In this document: positions 55,642 through 63,987 of the stretch, piece by piece
Position numbering within the stretch: the stretch's first letter is position 1
Layout: the number at the start of each line of letters is the position of its first letter
Assembly (NCBI RefSeq): GCF_001457475.1
Contig: NZ_LN831029.1
Coordinates: 3,348,001-3,412,000 of the forward strand
DNA from: Achromobacter xylosoxidans
GTDB taxonomy: Bacteria; Pseudomonadota; Gammaproteobacteria; Burkholderiales; Burkholderiaceae_B
DNA: 64,000 bases
Direction of reading: 5' to 3'
Translations under genes and position numbers: made by a program
Notes under the pieces: generated by a model
What the model saw: the letters and a program-made list of their open reading frames with translations, nothing else
What the model was told of the DNA's origin: nothing
Database searches by the model: none

Positions 55642-56193
55642 TCAATGGCCGGTGCTGTCGCCCTGCCGGCTGGCCTCGAACAGGAACCAGGTACGCCGCT
55701 CGGTCTCGTCGATCCAGTTCTCGATCAGGCTGGAGCTGGCGATGTCGCGATGTTCGTCGGTAACGTTGTGGGCCTCGCGCAGCGTGGCCGCCAGGGTCTT
55801 GTTGTCTTCGCGCAGCTCGGCCAGCATGTCGAGCGGCTGCACGTAGTCGGCGTCGTTGTCGGCAATGCGCTGGCTGCGCGAGATATGGCCGATGGAACGC
55901 AGCGTGGTGCCGCCGATCTTGCGGATGCGCTCGGCGATCGGATCGGTCATGGCGAACAGTTGGTCGCCCTGTTCATCGAGCAGCAGATGGTAGTCGCGAA
56001 AATGCGGCCCGCTGACGTGCCAATGGAAATTCTTGGTCTTCAGGTACAGCGCGAACACGTCGGCCAGCACCTGGTTCAGCACCGCGGAGATGTCGCGGGT
56101 GGCGGCGGCGGCCAGGTCGGTGGGGGTCGCCAGCGGACGCTTGCGCAGCGTCTTTGCCGCCTTGGTGGTCTTCTCATTCAGTTTCTTGGCCAT
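55642..56193 (-). CDS. dps: Dps family DNA-binding ferritin
   Basis: A 183-residue mini-ferritin that stores iron using H2O2 and shields DNA. The inter-subunit ferroxidase motif is complete: KTKNFHWHVSGPHFRDYHLLLDEQGDQL (shown by H, H, D and E positions about 58-85). The N-terminal 25 residues are Lys/Arg/Thr-rich, as expected for DNA binding in Dps proteins. ATG 56193 has AGGAG 10 bp upstream; the frame continues upstream without meaning. Regulation not evident. Confidence 0.94.
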   Translation of the reverse strand: MAKKLNEKTTKAAKTLRKRPLATPTDLAAAATRDISAVLNQVLADVFALYLKTKNFHWHVSGPHFRDYHLLLDEQGDQLFAMTDPIAERIRKIGGTTLRSIGHISRSQRIADNDADYVQPLDMLAELREDNKTLAATLREAHNVTDEHRDIASSSLIENWIDETERRTWFLFEASRQGDSTGH

Positions 56194-56345
56194 GAATCGC
56201 AGCTCCTGGAAATGATTCGGAAAACACGCGCGCGGCGCGATCGATCGCGCCGCCACGCCCCAGGGTAATCCCGTACGGGCGCTTTGCCAATGGGACAAAC
56301 GCAAACCGGCTGCTCGCCGTCGCACCGGGCCTGATAGTCGCCTTG

Positions 56346-56365
56346 ATTCATTCATTTGAATGAAT
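56346..56365. promoter_or_regulatory. Inverted repeat before the M24 peptidase gene
   Basis: ATTCATTCA and TGAATGAAT form a perfect 9-bp inverted repeat around TT, 37 bp before the ATG at 56402. This size and symmetry suit a TetR operator; the TetR gene at 57770 is a candidate binder. Confidence 0.55.
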
Positions 56366-56401
56366 TAATCTGTACATCCCGACCCAAACCAAGGAACACG
56401 C

Positions 56402-57658
56402 ATGAACACCCCTCCCGCCCCGCTGTCGCTGGCGGAAAGAAACCGGCGCTGGAACCTGGCCCGCGACCTCATGCGGGCCGAAGGCCTGCAGGCGCTGGTC
56501 GTCTATGGCGACCGCGAAGCGGCCGCGCCCGCCGGTTTTTCGCCCGATTGCTATTTCAGCAACGACCGCCCCGGATCGCTGGTGGTCTTCATCGGCGACG
56601 AAGCGCCCAGGGTCTATACCTTCGCCTCGCTGATGATCGCCGACCACATCCAGTCGGCGCTGCGCGGCGACCTGCAATGGATCGCGCCGGAACAGCTGTA
56701 CGTGGGCAAGACGGGCCGCGACGTCGGCGCCTGGCTGGCTGAACGCGGGCTGGACGGCAGCCGCGTCGGCATCATCGGGCTGGAACCCTATCCGCCCTTC
56801 TATTTCGACGGCGCCCTGCCCGCGCGCACCCTGCAGGGCCTGGCGCAGGCCTTGCCCAAGGCGGAACTCGTCCCCGTGTACAAAGCCTTCTTCCGGCTGG
56901 CATCGGTCAAGAGCGAGGAAGAACTCGGCCTGGTCCGCTACGCCGCCCATATCGGCGAGGCCATGAGCGAAACACTGCGCGCCACGGCCCGGCCGGGGGT
57001 CAGCGAAGCCGACCTGGTGGCCGCCGTCACCGCCACCTGCTTCGCCATGGGCGGCTACACCGCCGAAGTGCTGCTGGGAACCGGCCCGGAGTATGTCGGC
57101 TGGGGACCGCCCGCGTGGCAGTACCGGTCGCAGCGGCCCCGGCTGCTGCGCGAGGGCGACATCGTGCTGTCGGAGATCTTCGCGCTCTATGGCTTGATGG
57201 AAACGCAGCACCAGGCGGCGGTGGCGATCGGCGAGGTCCACCCGGACATCCATCGCGCCGCCGACGTCGCCCGCGCCTGCTATGAAAGCGGCCTGGCGGC
57301 GCTGCGCGTGGGCAATACGTTTGGCGATCTGGTCGACGCCATGGAGGCGCCTTTGCTGGAATCCGGCGGCTGGCACGTGCATCCCCTGGTCCACAGCATC
57401 AACCCCTACGGTCCGGTGGGCTTCGGCACCGCGCCGGGGATAGAATCCCTGCCCGAGGCCGCGCGCTATCCGCAACTGCGGCCCCTGCCGACCGTGGGCC
57501 GGGATCTTCCGCTGCAAGCCGGCATGTGCTTCGCGTTCGAGCCCAACTGCGGCTTCGGGCGCCATCTGGCCAACATCGGCGGCACGGTGATCGTGGGTGA
57601 AAATGGCGGCATCGCCCTGAACCGGAATTCGACCCGGCTGATGCTCGCCGACGGCTAG
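56402..57658 (+). CDS. M24 family metallopeptidase homologue with altered metal ligands
   Basis: A 418-residue protein of the aminopeptidase P/creatinase fold: an N-terminal creatinase-like domain (about 1-165) and a C-terminal pita-bread domain. Where M24 enzymes have two Asp ligands, this protein reads GDIVLSEIFALYGLMETQHQ, with Glu258 at the first and Glu267/Gln269 near the second. His (HPLVHSINP), Glu (FAFEPNC) and Glu (TVIVGENGGIAL) positions are kept. It may be a peptidase with a changed metal site or a different hydrolase. A TetR gene lies 111 bp downstream. Confidence 0.82.
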   Translation: MNTPPAPLSLAERNRRWNLARDLMRAEGLQALVVYGDREAAAPAGFSPDCYFSNDRPGSLVVFIGDEAPRVYTFASLMIADHIQSALRGDLQWIAPEQLYVGKTGRDVGAWLAERGLDGSRVGIIGLEPYPPFYFDGALPARTLQGLAQALPKAELVPVYKAFFRLASVKSEEELGLVRYAAHIGEAMSETLRATARPGVSEADLVAAVTATCFAMGGYTAEVLLGTGPEYVGWGPPAWQYRSQRPRLLREGDIVLSEIFALYGLMETQHQAAVAIGEVHPDIHRAADVARACYESGLAALRVGNTFGDLVDAMEAPLLESGGWHVHPLVHSINPYGPVGFGTAPGIESLPEAARYPQLRPLPTVGRDLPLQAGMCFAFEPNCGFGRHLANIGGTVIVGENGGIALNRNSTRLMLADG

Positions 57659-57769
57659 CCTTCGCCGCCAGGATCGCCGGCGCGGACCCAGGCCCTGCTA
57701 TCCTGGCGCGCGGCCGGGGGGCCTTCCCCGTGCCGGCCCAGGCCGAAGACACGCGAAGCAAGAACGCAC

Positions 57770-58417
57770 ATGAGTACATCGACGACTGAATCCCCTGCCA
57801 CCGAGCGCGCCGCCGACACGCGCGACCGGTTGCTGCGGGCCGGACTGGCCCTCTTCAGCCAGCTGGGCCTCGAAGGCGTGCGCACGCGCCAGCTGGCGCA
57901 GGCCGCCGGCGTCAACCAATCCGCCATTCCGTATCATTTCGGCGGCAAGGAAGGCGTCTATGCAGCCGTACTGGAGCAGACGGCGCAAGCCATCGCCGAA
58001 CGGCTGGACTGGCCGGATGCCGCGCCCCGCACAGCAGCCGACGCGGCGCTGCAACTGGAAGCGATCATGCGCGGCTTCGCGGCCGCGTTGCTGGATTCCG
58101 AGGCGTCCGCCGCCCGCAGCCTGCTGCTGGCGCGCGAACAGCTGCAACCCACTCCCAAATTCGAAGCCATCCACGCCGTGCTGTTCATGCCCCTGCACGA
58201 AGCGGTGACGCGGCGCGTCGCCGTCATCCGGGGGGAAGCGCCCGACAGCCGCGGCTGCATCCTGCGCGCCCACGCCATTCTGGGACAGGCCATTGTCTTT
58301 GCCGTGGCGCGCGAAGCGCTGTTGCGGCGCCTGGGAACCGGCCGCCTGACCCGCGCCATGGTCGCCGAGATCGCCGCCATGGTCGGCGCCACGGCGGTGG
58401 CGGCCGCTCGCGACTAG
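57770..58417 (+). CDS. TetR family regulator (CecR/YbiH-like)
   Basis: A 215-residue regulator. The helix-turn-helix is at about residues 18-62 (RLLRAGLALFSQLGLEGVRTRQLAQAAGVNQSAIPYHFGGKEGVYAAVL-like region; the NQSAIPYHFGGKEGLY pattern is typical of CecR). The C-terminal ligand domain is helical and Ala-rich. It is co-directional with the M24 gene and may bind the inverted repeat before it. Its TAG stop overlaps the stop of the convergent TetR gene in the sequence CTAG. Confidence 0.9.
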   Translation: MSTSTTESPATERAADTRDRLLRAGLALFSQLGLEGVRTRQLAQAAGVNQSAIPYHFGGKEGVYAAVLEQTAQAIAERLDWPDAAPRTAADAALQLEAIMRGFAAALLDSEASAARSLLLAREQLQPTPKFEAIHAVLFMPLHEAVTRRVAVIRGEAPDSRGCILRAHAILGQAIVFAVAREALLRRLGTGRLTRAMVAEIAAMVGATAVAAARD

Positions 58418-59082
58418 TCCACGGCCGCGCCGGACCTGACCGCGAACACTTCGCCCTGGCCGGCAAACAACGCCACGCAAGCCTGGATGCGATCCGCGAT
58501 GGAGCCCTGGGGCAGCGGCTGGGCCAGGCCCAGCGCCATCTGCCGCAACGGCTCGGCGATGGTCATGGCCAGCAGCAGGCCGGCCGTCTCGCGCGGCTGC
58601 CTGATGCGGATGAAGCCCCGCGCGGCGAGCTTCTCGAACCACGCGGCCAGCATCGCGGTGCCGCGCTCGATGCCATTTTCCTGGTAGACCGCCAACAGCG
58701 CCGCGCGCGCCGGAAAGTCGGCGGTCAGCAGCCGGAACATGCCGACGGCGTCGGCCGACAAGGCGCGATCGGCGATCGCCTGCAGCACCCGCGCCAGGGC
58801 CGGCAGCACATCGGCGGCGCTGCCGACATCCTGCGCCATCACCGGCTCGAATGTGTCGGTCCAGCCGCGCACCACTTGCGCCACCAGGTCCTCGCGATTG
58901 GCCGCGAAGCGGTAGACGGTTTTCTTGGCCATGCCGGCCCGCTTGGCCACCGCTTCCAGCGTGGCCGCGGCGTAGCCCTGGTTCAGCAATAGCCAGGTGG
59001 CGGCCTCCAGCGCGGCCGCGCGCAATTCGGCGTCGGGCCGGGCGGGACGGCCGCGCGGCCGCGGCGAGGGGGACGATGCCAT
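58414..59082 (-). CDS. TetR family regulator (PhlH-like position)
   Basis: A 222-residue TetR repressor. After a basic Pro/Arg-rich start (PSPRPRGRPARPDAE), the helix-turn-helix runs AALEAATWLLLNQGYAAATLEAVAKRAGMAKKTVYRFAANREDLV, and a TetR_C helical domain follows. ATG 59082 is used; the frame is open far upstream but only this start fits the family. It diverges from a PhlG-like hydrolase gene with a small inverted repeat between them. In Pseudomonas, PhlH is a TetR repressor of phlG, an analogous pairing. Confidence 0.9.
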   Translation of the reverse strand: MASSPSPRPRGRPARPDAELRAAALEAATWLLLNQGYAAATLEAVAKRAGMAKKTVYRFAANREDLVAQVVRGWTDTFEPVMAQDVGSAADVLPALARVLQAIADRALSADAVGMFRLLTADFPARAALLAVYQENGIERGTAMLAAWFEKLAARGFIRIRQPRETAGLLLAMTIAEPLRQMALGLAQPLPQGSIADRIQACVALFAGQGEVFAVRSGAAVD

Positions 59083-59137
59083 GGTCGGGAGGAGCTCCTG
59101 TGAATGAAGTGCGATCTTACACGCTACGCTTATTTTG

Positions 59138-59154
59138 GAAACGAATAACGTTTC
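59138..59154. promoter_or_regulatory. Inverted repeat between TetR and PhlG-like genes
   Basis: GAAACG and CGTTTC flank AATAA, a perfect 6-bp inverted repeat in a locally AT-rich spacer, 46-62 bp before the hydrolase ATG at 59200. A TAGAAT (59163-59168) just downstream could be the -10. It is the likely operator of the divergent TetR. Confidence 0.6.
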
Positions 59155-59199
59155 TTTATTGTAGAATCCGCCTTCCCCCCCCCTCTCGGAGCCTACGCA

Positions 59200-59901
59200 A
59201 TGACCTCCCCGCATCCCGACGCGGCGCACATCCGCGCCGACATGGACAGTCTGCTCGACCCCGCGCCGCTCAGGCTCGAGACCGGCATCACCCGGCTGCC
59301 CGGCGGCGGCCTGGTGGTGGCCGCGCGCACCGACCTGCACGGCTGCAAGGGCCGCATGTTCGACTGGTGGTTCAAATTCTTCCAGACCACCCAGCACATC
59401 AAGTGGTGGCATCCGCAGGACCACGTCGAGCACCGCGGCTGGGACAGCGCCTGGCGCCGGGGTGAAAACTACATCGGCGCCTCGATCCACGCGGTCGAGT
59501 CGCTGGCCGACCTGCCGCCGGTGGCGGCCAGGCTGAAGTTCCACGCGCCCGCAGAGGCCTTCGACGCCGAGCGCTTGCGCGCGGCGCAGGACAGCCAGGA
59601 CGTGTCGGCGGCCGTCTATGCGCGCATTGGCTTTGGCGACCACGTCCAGCTCGACCCGGACGGCGATCCGATGGACGGCCAGATGATCCACCTGACGCGC
59701 GACACGCCGTTCGGCTGCGTGCTGCGCAGCCGTTTCTACCTGGGGCTGTCGGGCGAACGGCCGGAACAGGCCGTGCCGGACGCGCTGGGGCTGAACCTGC
59801 TGCGCCACTGTTATACGGAGTTCACCTTCCTGTCGCGCTTCCTGCCGTCGCTCTATTACGGCGAGCACGCCAACGGCGAGGCGGCGCCCCTGCCCTGGTA
59901 G
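59200..59901 (+). CDS. DAPG hydrolase (PhlG) family protein
   Basis: A 233-residue protein. The pattern of the PhlG-like fold is clear: MFDWWFKFFQTTQHIKWWHPQDHVEHRGW (residues about 53-80), YIGASIHAVESL, then GDHVQLDP and LTRDTPFGCVLRSRFYLG. His and Glu residues in these blocks are probable zinc ligands. PhlG cleaves a C-C bond in 2,4-diacetylphloroglucinol; this protein is shorter than PhlG and its substrate is unknown. No DAPG synthesis genes are present, so a detoxifying or catabolic role is more likely. It diverges from a TetR regulator. Confidence 0.8.
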   Translation: MTSPHPDAAHIRADMDSLLDPAPLRLETGITRLPGGGLVVAARTDLHGCKGRMFDWWFKFFQTTQHIKWWHPQDHVEHRGWDSAWRRGENYIGASIHAVESLADLPPVAARLKFHAPAEAFDAERLRAAQDSQDVSAAVYARIGFGDHVQLDPDGDPMDGQMIHLTRDTPFGCVLRSRFYLGLSGERPEQAVPDALGLNLLRHCYTEFTFLSRFLPSLYYGEHANGEAAPLPW

Positions 59902-60006
59902 CGCCGCCGCGCCCCGGGCGGGAGGGATCGCCGGCGCCGCCAAGCCGGCCCGGCGGAAGGAGTATGCTACGGCGCTTCACAACGGCCACACTCCCGTCAC
60001 ATCGCT

Positions 60007-61179
60007 ATGCGCGGCAACCCCGACGCCCGGCAAGGCGCTATCGCCCTGCATGGGTTCTACTTCCTGTACTACGGCTTGCAGGGCGTCAGCATTCCCTTTC
60101 TTCCGCTGTGGTTCGCCGGCCGCGGACTCGATCCGGCGCTGATCGGCCTGATCGTGGCGACCTCGTTCCTGCCCAAGATCCTGTCCACCCCGGTGGTGGC
60201 GCACGTCGCCGACCAGCGCGGCGGCGCGCATGGCCTGATCTTCGCCGCGCTGGCCGCCTCGCTGGCGCTGTTCATCTGCTATCCGTTCAGCCAGGCGCCC
60301 GCCTGGCTGTTCGGCGTCACGCTGTTGCTGAACGCCGTGTTCCCGGCGGTGCTGCCCCTGCTGGACCGCATGGCGATCGCCAGCGGCCGCGGCCAGGGCA
60401 ACTCCTACACCATCATCCGCGCCTGCGGCTCGCTCGGCTTCGCGTTGGTGACGGTGGCCGGCGGCTACCTCATCAAGACCTTCGGCGCCGACTGGGTGAT
60501 GTGGCTGTCGATGCTGCTGATCGTGGCCTGCCTGGCCTGCGTGCGCCTGCTGCCCCGGGCGGCCCGTCCCGCCGCCGACGAGGCGCCCGCCGAGCGCGTG
60601 CGGCTGCCGATGCGCGAGATCCTGCGCGACCGGCCGCTGCTGCTGTGCATCGGCGCCGCCTCGCTGGTGCAGGCCAGCAACGGCTTCCTGTATTCGTATT
60701 CCACGCTCTACTGGACCGATCGCGGCCTGTCGACGGCGCTGATCTCGATGCTGTGGGCGGTGGGCGTGGCCAGCGAAGTGCTGTTTTTCTTCCTCGCGCC
60801 CAAGGTGCTGGCGCGGGTCGGCGCGCAGTGGCTGATCCTGGTTTCGGCCGCCATGACGGCGCTGCGCTGGGCCGGCCTGTCGGCCACCACCGACCCGGCC
60901 TGGATCGCCGCGCTGCAGCTGCTGCAATGCTTCACGCTGGCGGGCAACAACGCCGCCATCATGTGGTACATCGCGCGCCGCGTGCCGGCGGCCTGCAAGA
61001 CCTCGGCCATTGCGCTGTACGCGCTGCTGTCGGGCGGCGTGTTCATGTTCGGCAGCATCCAGCTGGGCGGCGCGCTGTATCGCGCCTACGCGCCGGGCGG
61101 TTTCCTGGTGATGGCGCTGTGCGCGGCCTGCGCCATTCCGCTGGTGCTGGCGGCGGAAAAGCGCGCGCGGGCGGCCTGA
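60007..61179 (+). CDS. MFS transporter (MFS_1-like, HcaT type)
   Basis: A 390-residue MFS permease with about 12 membrane helices. The N-terminus HGFYFLYYGLQGVSIPFLPLWFAGRGLDPALIGLI and the segment GQGNSYTIIRACGSLGFALVTVAGG are characteristic of the HcaT/phenylpropionate-permease-like group. The ORF begins at ATG 60007, 105 bp after the hydrolase, on the same strand but with no clear ribosome site. Substrate unknown; proximity to the PhlG-like gene would allow an aromatic compound. Confidence 0.88.
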   Translation: MRGNPDARQGAIALHGFYFLYYGLQGVSIPFLPLWFAGRGLDPALIGLIVATSFLPKILSTPVVAHVADQRGGAHGLIFAALAASLALFICYPFSQAPAWLFGVTLLLNAVFPAVLPLLDRMAIASGRGQGNSYTIIRACGSLGFALVTVAGGYLIKTFGADWVMWLSMLLIVACLACVRLLPRAARPAADEAPAERVRLPMREILRDRPLLLCIGAASLVQASNGFLYSYSTLYWTDRGLSTALISMLWAVGVASEVLFFFLAPKVLARVGAQWLILVSAAMTALRWAGLSATTDPAWIAALQLLQCFTLAGNNAAIMWYIARRVPAACKTSAIALYALLSGGVFMFGSIQLGGALYRAYAPGGFLVMALCAACAIPLVLAAEKRARAA

Positions 61180-61227
61180 GGCCGGGCCCGCGTCGGGCAG
61201 CCGCGCGGCGCGAACCGCCCGGACCGC

Positions 61228-62622
61228 TCAGCCCGCCCGGCTGCCCTCCAGCGCCCGCGCCAGCGTCTCGAACACGCGCGGATCGCCGGACTGCGCGACG
61301 TTGAACCGCAGGCAGTCCCCGGCGCTCAGCGACACGCTGAAGGCGTTGCCCGGCGCCAGCACCACGCCTTCGCGCAAGCAGGCGCGCGCCACCGTCGCCG
61401 CGTCGACGCCGGCCGGCAGGCGGCACCACAGGAACATGCCGGCCTTGGGCGCGAGCCACGGCACGATGCCCAGGGCTGCCAGGCGCGCGGTGGTCCGCTC
61501 GCGTTCCTCGGCCAGCCGCTGGCGCACCCATTCCATGTGCTTGCGGTAGCCGCTGTCGGTCAGCGTGCGGAACACCACGTCGGCCGCCAGGCGCCCGCCA
61601 CCGAAGGTGGTGGCGATCTTCAGGTCGGCCAGGCTGTCGATCCAGTCGGCCCGCGCCGCGATGAAGCCGCAGCGCAGCGAAGCCGACACCGTCTTGGAGA
61701 AACTGCCGATCTGGATCACGCGCGACAGGCCGTCGAAGGCCGCCAGCCGTGGCGCGGGCGCGTTCTCGAAGTCGGCGAAGATGTCGTCTTCCACGATCAC
61801 CAGCCCGGCGCCGTCGGCCGCCTTGAGCAAGCGGTGCGCCACCAGCGGCGACAGCGTCGCGCCGGTGGGGTTGTGGATGCCCGAGTTGGTGATGTACAGG
61901 CGCGGGGCATGCTCGCGCAGCGCCGCCTCGAAGCGCGCCACGTCGGGGCCTTGCGCCGTATAGGGCACGCTGACCACGCGGGCGCGGTGCGCCTTGAGCA
62001 AGGCATGGAAGTTGAAATAGCAGGGATCGTCCACCAGCACGGTATCGCCCGGCTCCAGCAGGAAGCGGCAGATCAGGTCGATGGCCTGGGTCCCGGACTC
62101 GGCCAGCATGACCTGTTCGGGCGTGGTCTCGATGCCGGCGGCGGCCAGGCGCCGCGACAGCACCTGGCGCAGGCCCGGGTGGCCCAGGGGCGTGGCGTAC
62201 TCGGTCAGCGCCAGGGAATCGGCCTTGGCCAGGGCGCGCAATGCGCGGCGGATGCCCGCCTCGTACATCCAGGCGCTCGGCAGCCAGCCGCAGCCGGGCC
62301 GCAGCGCGTCGGGCGCGGCCTCCAGCGACTGCCGCGACACCCACAGCGGATCGATCTCGCGGTCGAGCCGCGGGCCGATCTCGGTCAGCGCCAGCGGCGC
62401 CACCGGGCCGGCGACGTAAAAGCCCGAGCCGGGCCGCGACGTGATGCTGCCTTCCGCCGCCAGGCGTTCATACGCCTCGACCACCGTCGATACCGACACC
62501 CCCATGGCGCCCGCCTGCGCCCGCACCGACGGCAGGCGCGCGCCCGGCAGATAGGCGCGCGCCGCGATGCGCGAGCGCACCTGCGCCATGACCGCCTCGA
62601 TCCGCGTGCCGCCTTGTTTCAT
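61228..62622 (-). CDS. MocR-type (GntR/aminotransferase) transcriptional regulator
   Basis: A 464-residue MocR regulator. The GntR winged helix covers about residues 8-75 (AARAYLPGARLPSVRAQAGAMGVSVSTVVEAYERLAAEGSITSRPGSGFYV). The aminotransferase-like domain has HNPTGATLSP, VEDDIFADF and the PLP Lys in IGSFSKTVSASLRCGF. ATG 62622 has GGAAGGGGAAG upstream. It diverges from a DMT exporter, with two direct repeats between them, and probably controls it. This is the second MocR protein in the window, only distantly like the one at 36605. Confidence 0.92.
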   Translation of the reverse strand: MKQGGTRIEAVMAQVRSRIAARAYLPGARLPSVRAQAGAMGVSVSTVVEAYERLAAEGSITSRPGSGFYVAGPVAPLALTEIGPRLDREIDPLWVSRQSLEAAPDALRPGCGWLPSAWMYEAGIRRALRALAKADSLALTEYATPLGHPGLRQVLSRRLAAAGIETTPEQVMLAESGTQAIDLICRFLLEPGDTVLVDDPCYFNFHALLKAHRARVVSVPYTAQGPDVARFEAALREHAPRLYITNSGIHNPTGATLSPLVAHRLLKAADGAGLVIVEDDIFADFENAPAPRLAAFDGLSRVIQIGSFSKTVSASLRCGFIAARADWIDSLADLKIATTFGGGRLAADVVFRTLTDSGYRKHMEWVRQRLAEERERTTARLAALGIVPWLAPKAGMFLWCRLPAGVDAATVARACLREGVVLAPGNAFSVSLSAGDCLRFNVAQSGDPRVFETLARALEGSRAG

Positions 62623-62637
62623 GGCTTCCCCTTCCAC

Positions 62638-62686
62638 CGTACTGGACCGTATTGCATAACAGTTATTTTGAATTGTACTGGACTGT
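62638..62686. promoter_or_regulatory. Direct-repeat operator for the MocR regulator
   Basis: CGTACTGGACCGT (62638-62650) and TGTACTGGACTGT (62674-62686) are direct repeats 36 bp apart in the divergent promoter. MocR/PdxR-type proteins typically bind such direct repeats. They lie 16-64 bp from the regulator ATG and 55 bp or more before the exporter. Confidence 0.65.
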
Positions 62687-62740
62687 CTATAGGGAAAACG
62701 AGCAGGAAATGCTTCACTGGCGTTTTGACCGGAGCGGTAC

Positions 62741-63604
62741 ATGGACAAGGCAACAAGCGGCTGGATCAATGGTTTCATCGGCGTGGCGATCTTTGCGGGC
62801 TCGCTGCCCGCGACGCGGGTGGCGGTAGCGGAACTGGACCCCATCTTCCTGACCTGCGCCCGCGCCGCCATTGCCGCCGTGCTGGGCTGGACCCTGCTGT
62901 GGCTGCTGCGCCAGCCGCGGCCTGGGCGCGCCCAGTTGCCCGCGCTGGCCCTGACGGCGTTGGGCGTGGTGCTGGGCTTTCCGCTATTGACGGCGCTGGC
63001 GCTGCAGCACGTCACCTCGGCCCATTCAATCGTGTTCCTGGGGCTGCTGCCGCTGTCCACCGCCATTTTCGCGGTACTGCGCGGCGGTGAACGCCCGCGG
63101 CCGGCGTTCTGGATGTTCTCGGTGGCGGGCGCGGCCTTCGTGGTCGGCTACGCCTTGATGGGCGGCCTGGCTGTTTCGCTCAAGGGCGACCTGCTGATGC
63201 TGGCGGCCATCGTGGTCTGCGGCATGGGCTACGCCGAAGGCGCCAAGCTGTCGCGCACGCTGGGCGGCTGGCAGGTCATCAGCTGGGCCCTGGTGCTGTC
63301 CTTGCCGGTGATGCTGCCGCTGGCGCTGTTCACCCTGCCGCCCTCCTTCGCCCATGTCAGCGCGGCCGGCTGGATCAGCCTGGCCTACGTGTCGCTGTTC
63401 AGCATGCTGATCGGCTTCGTGTTCTGGTACCGCGGGCTGGCCCAGGGCGGAATCGCCGCGGTGGGCCAGCTGCAGTTGTTCCAGCCGTTCATGGGCCTGG
63501 GCCTGGCGGCGCTGCTGCTGCACGAACAGGTCAGCTGGAGCATGTTGCTGGTGACGCTGGCCGCCGTGATCTGCGTGGCCGGAGCCAAGAAGCACGCGCG
63601 CTAG
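62741..63604 (+). CDS. DMT family transporter (EamA)
   Basis: A 287-residue membrane protein with ten helices arranged as two EamA repeats (first repeat about residues 8-135, second about 150-283). Typical elements are NGFIGVAIFAGSLPATRVAVAELDPIFLTCARAAIAAVLG and the HEQVSWSMLLVTLAAVICVAG end. It is probably an exporter of an amino acid or metabolite. It is divergent from a MocR regulator, a common arrangement for such exporters. Followed by a strong terminator. Confidence 0.9.
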   Translation: MDKATSGWINGFIGVAIFAGSLPATRVAVAELDPIFLTCARAAIAAVLGWTLLWLLRQPRPGRAQLPALALTALGVVLGFPLLTALALQHVTSAHSIVFLGLLPLSTAIFAVLRGGERPRPAFWMFSVAGAAFVVGYALMGGLAVSLKGDLLMLAAIVVCGMGYAEGAKLSRTLGGWQVISWALVLSLPVMLPLALFTLPPSFAHVSAAGWISLAYVSLFSMLIGFVFWYRGLAQGGIAAVGQLQLFQPFMGLGLAALLLHEQVSWSMLLVTLAAVICVAGAKKHAR

Positions 63605-63730
63605 CCGCTGGCGCCGCCCCCGGCGGCCACGACTCGCCAGTGGCAGCCGCGCCCGCGGCCACTGCCGGCAAGACGCGGTCGGCGGAACCTGGGCGGCAGA
63701 CAGGGGCGGCAGACACACTTGGCCAAAGAA

Positions 63731-63759
63731 AAAGGCGCCGGACAAAGCCGGCGCCTTTT
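63731..63759. terminator. Bidirectional Rho-independent terminator
   Basis: A stem of about 11 bp (AAAGGCGCCGG at 63731-63741 with CCGGCGCCTTT at 63748-63758, loop ACAAAG) has a T-run on the plus strand and a run of A before it, so it can end transcription from both the DMT gene and the YbdD-like gene. Confidence 0.88.
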
Positions 63760-63789
63760 GCATGGCGGCCGCAAGCGGCGCGCGTCCCC

Positions 63790-63987
63790 TCAGCAGCAGC
63801 CGATGCGCTTCTTGCCGCCGTAGCGGGCATCCTGGCGCTCGCGGAAGAACGCCTCGTAGCTCATCGGCTCCTGGTCGGGGTGGGTGCGCCGCATGTGCTC
63901 GACGTAGTTCTCGTAGTCGGGCACGCCGACCATCAAGCGCAGCGTCTGGCCGAGGTAGCGGCCGGCGGCGCCGGCCGCCGAGGTCAT
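63790..63987 (-). CDS. YbdD/YjiX family small protein
   Basis: A protein of at least 65 residues with the complete YbdD signature: [25 protein letters not shown], then [23 protein letters not shown] and a Cys-Cys end. YbdD/YjiX proteins are encoded directly after cstA-type pyruvate/peptide transporter genes and assist them. ATG 63987 is the first visible start, but the frame stays open to the window edge (LFSN precedes the Met), so the true start may lie outside. The upstream cstA, if present, is beyond the right edge. Confidence 0.88.
   Translation of the reverse strand: MTSAAGAAGRYLGQTLRLMVGVPDYENYVEHMRRTHPDQEPMSYEAFFRERQDARYGGKKRIGCC

Noticed and set aside
59200..59901. Part of a diacetylphloroglucinol biosynthesis cluster
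   Set aside because: None of the phlACBD biosynthetic genes is visible; only the hydrolase-like gene and a TetR gene are present.
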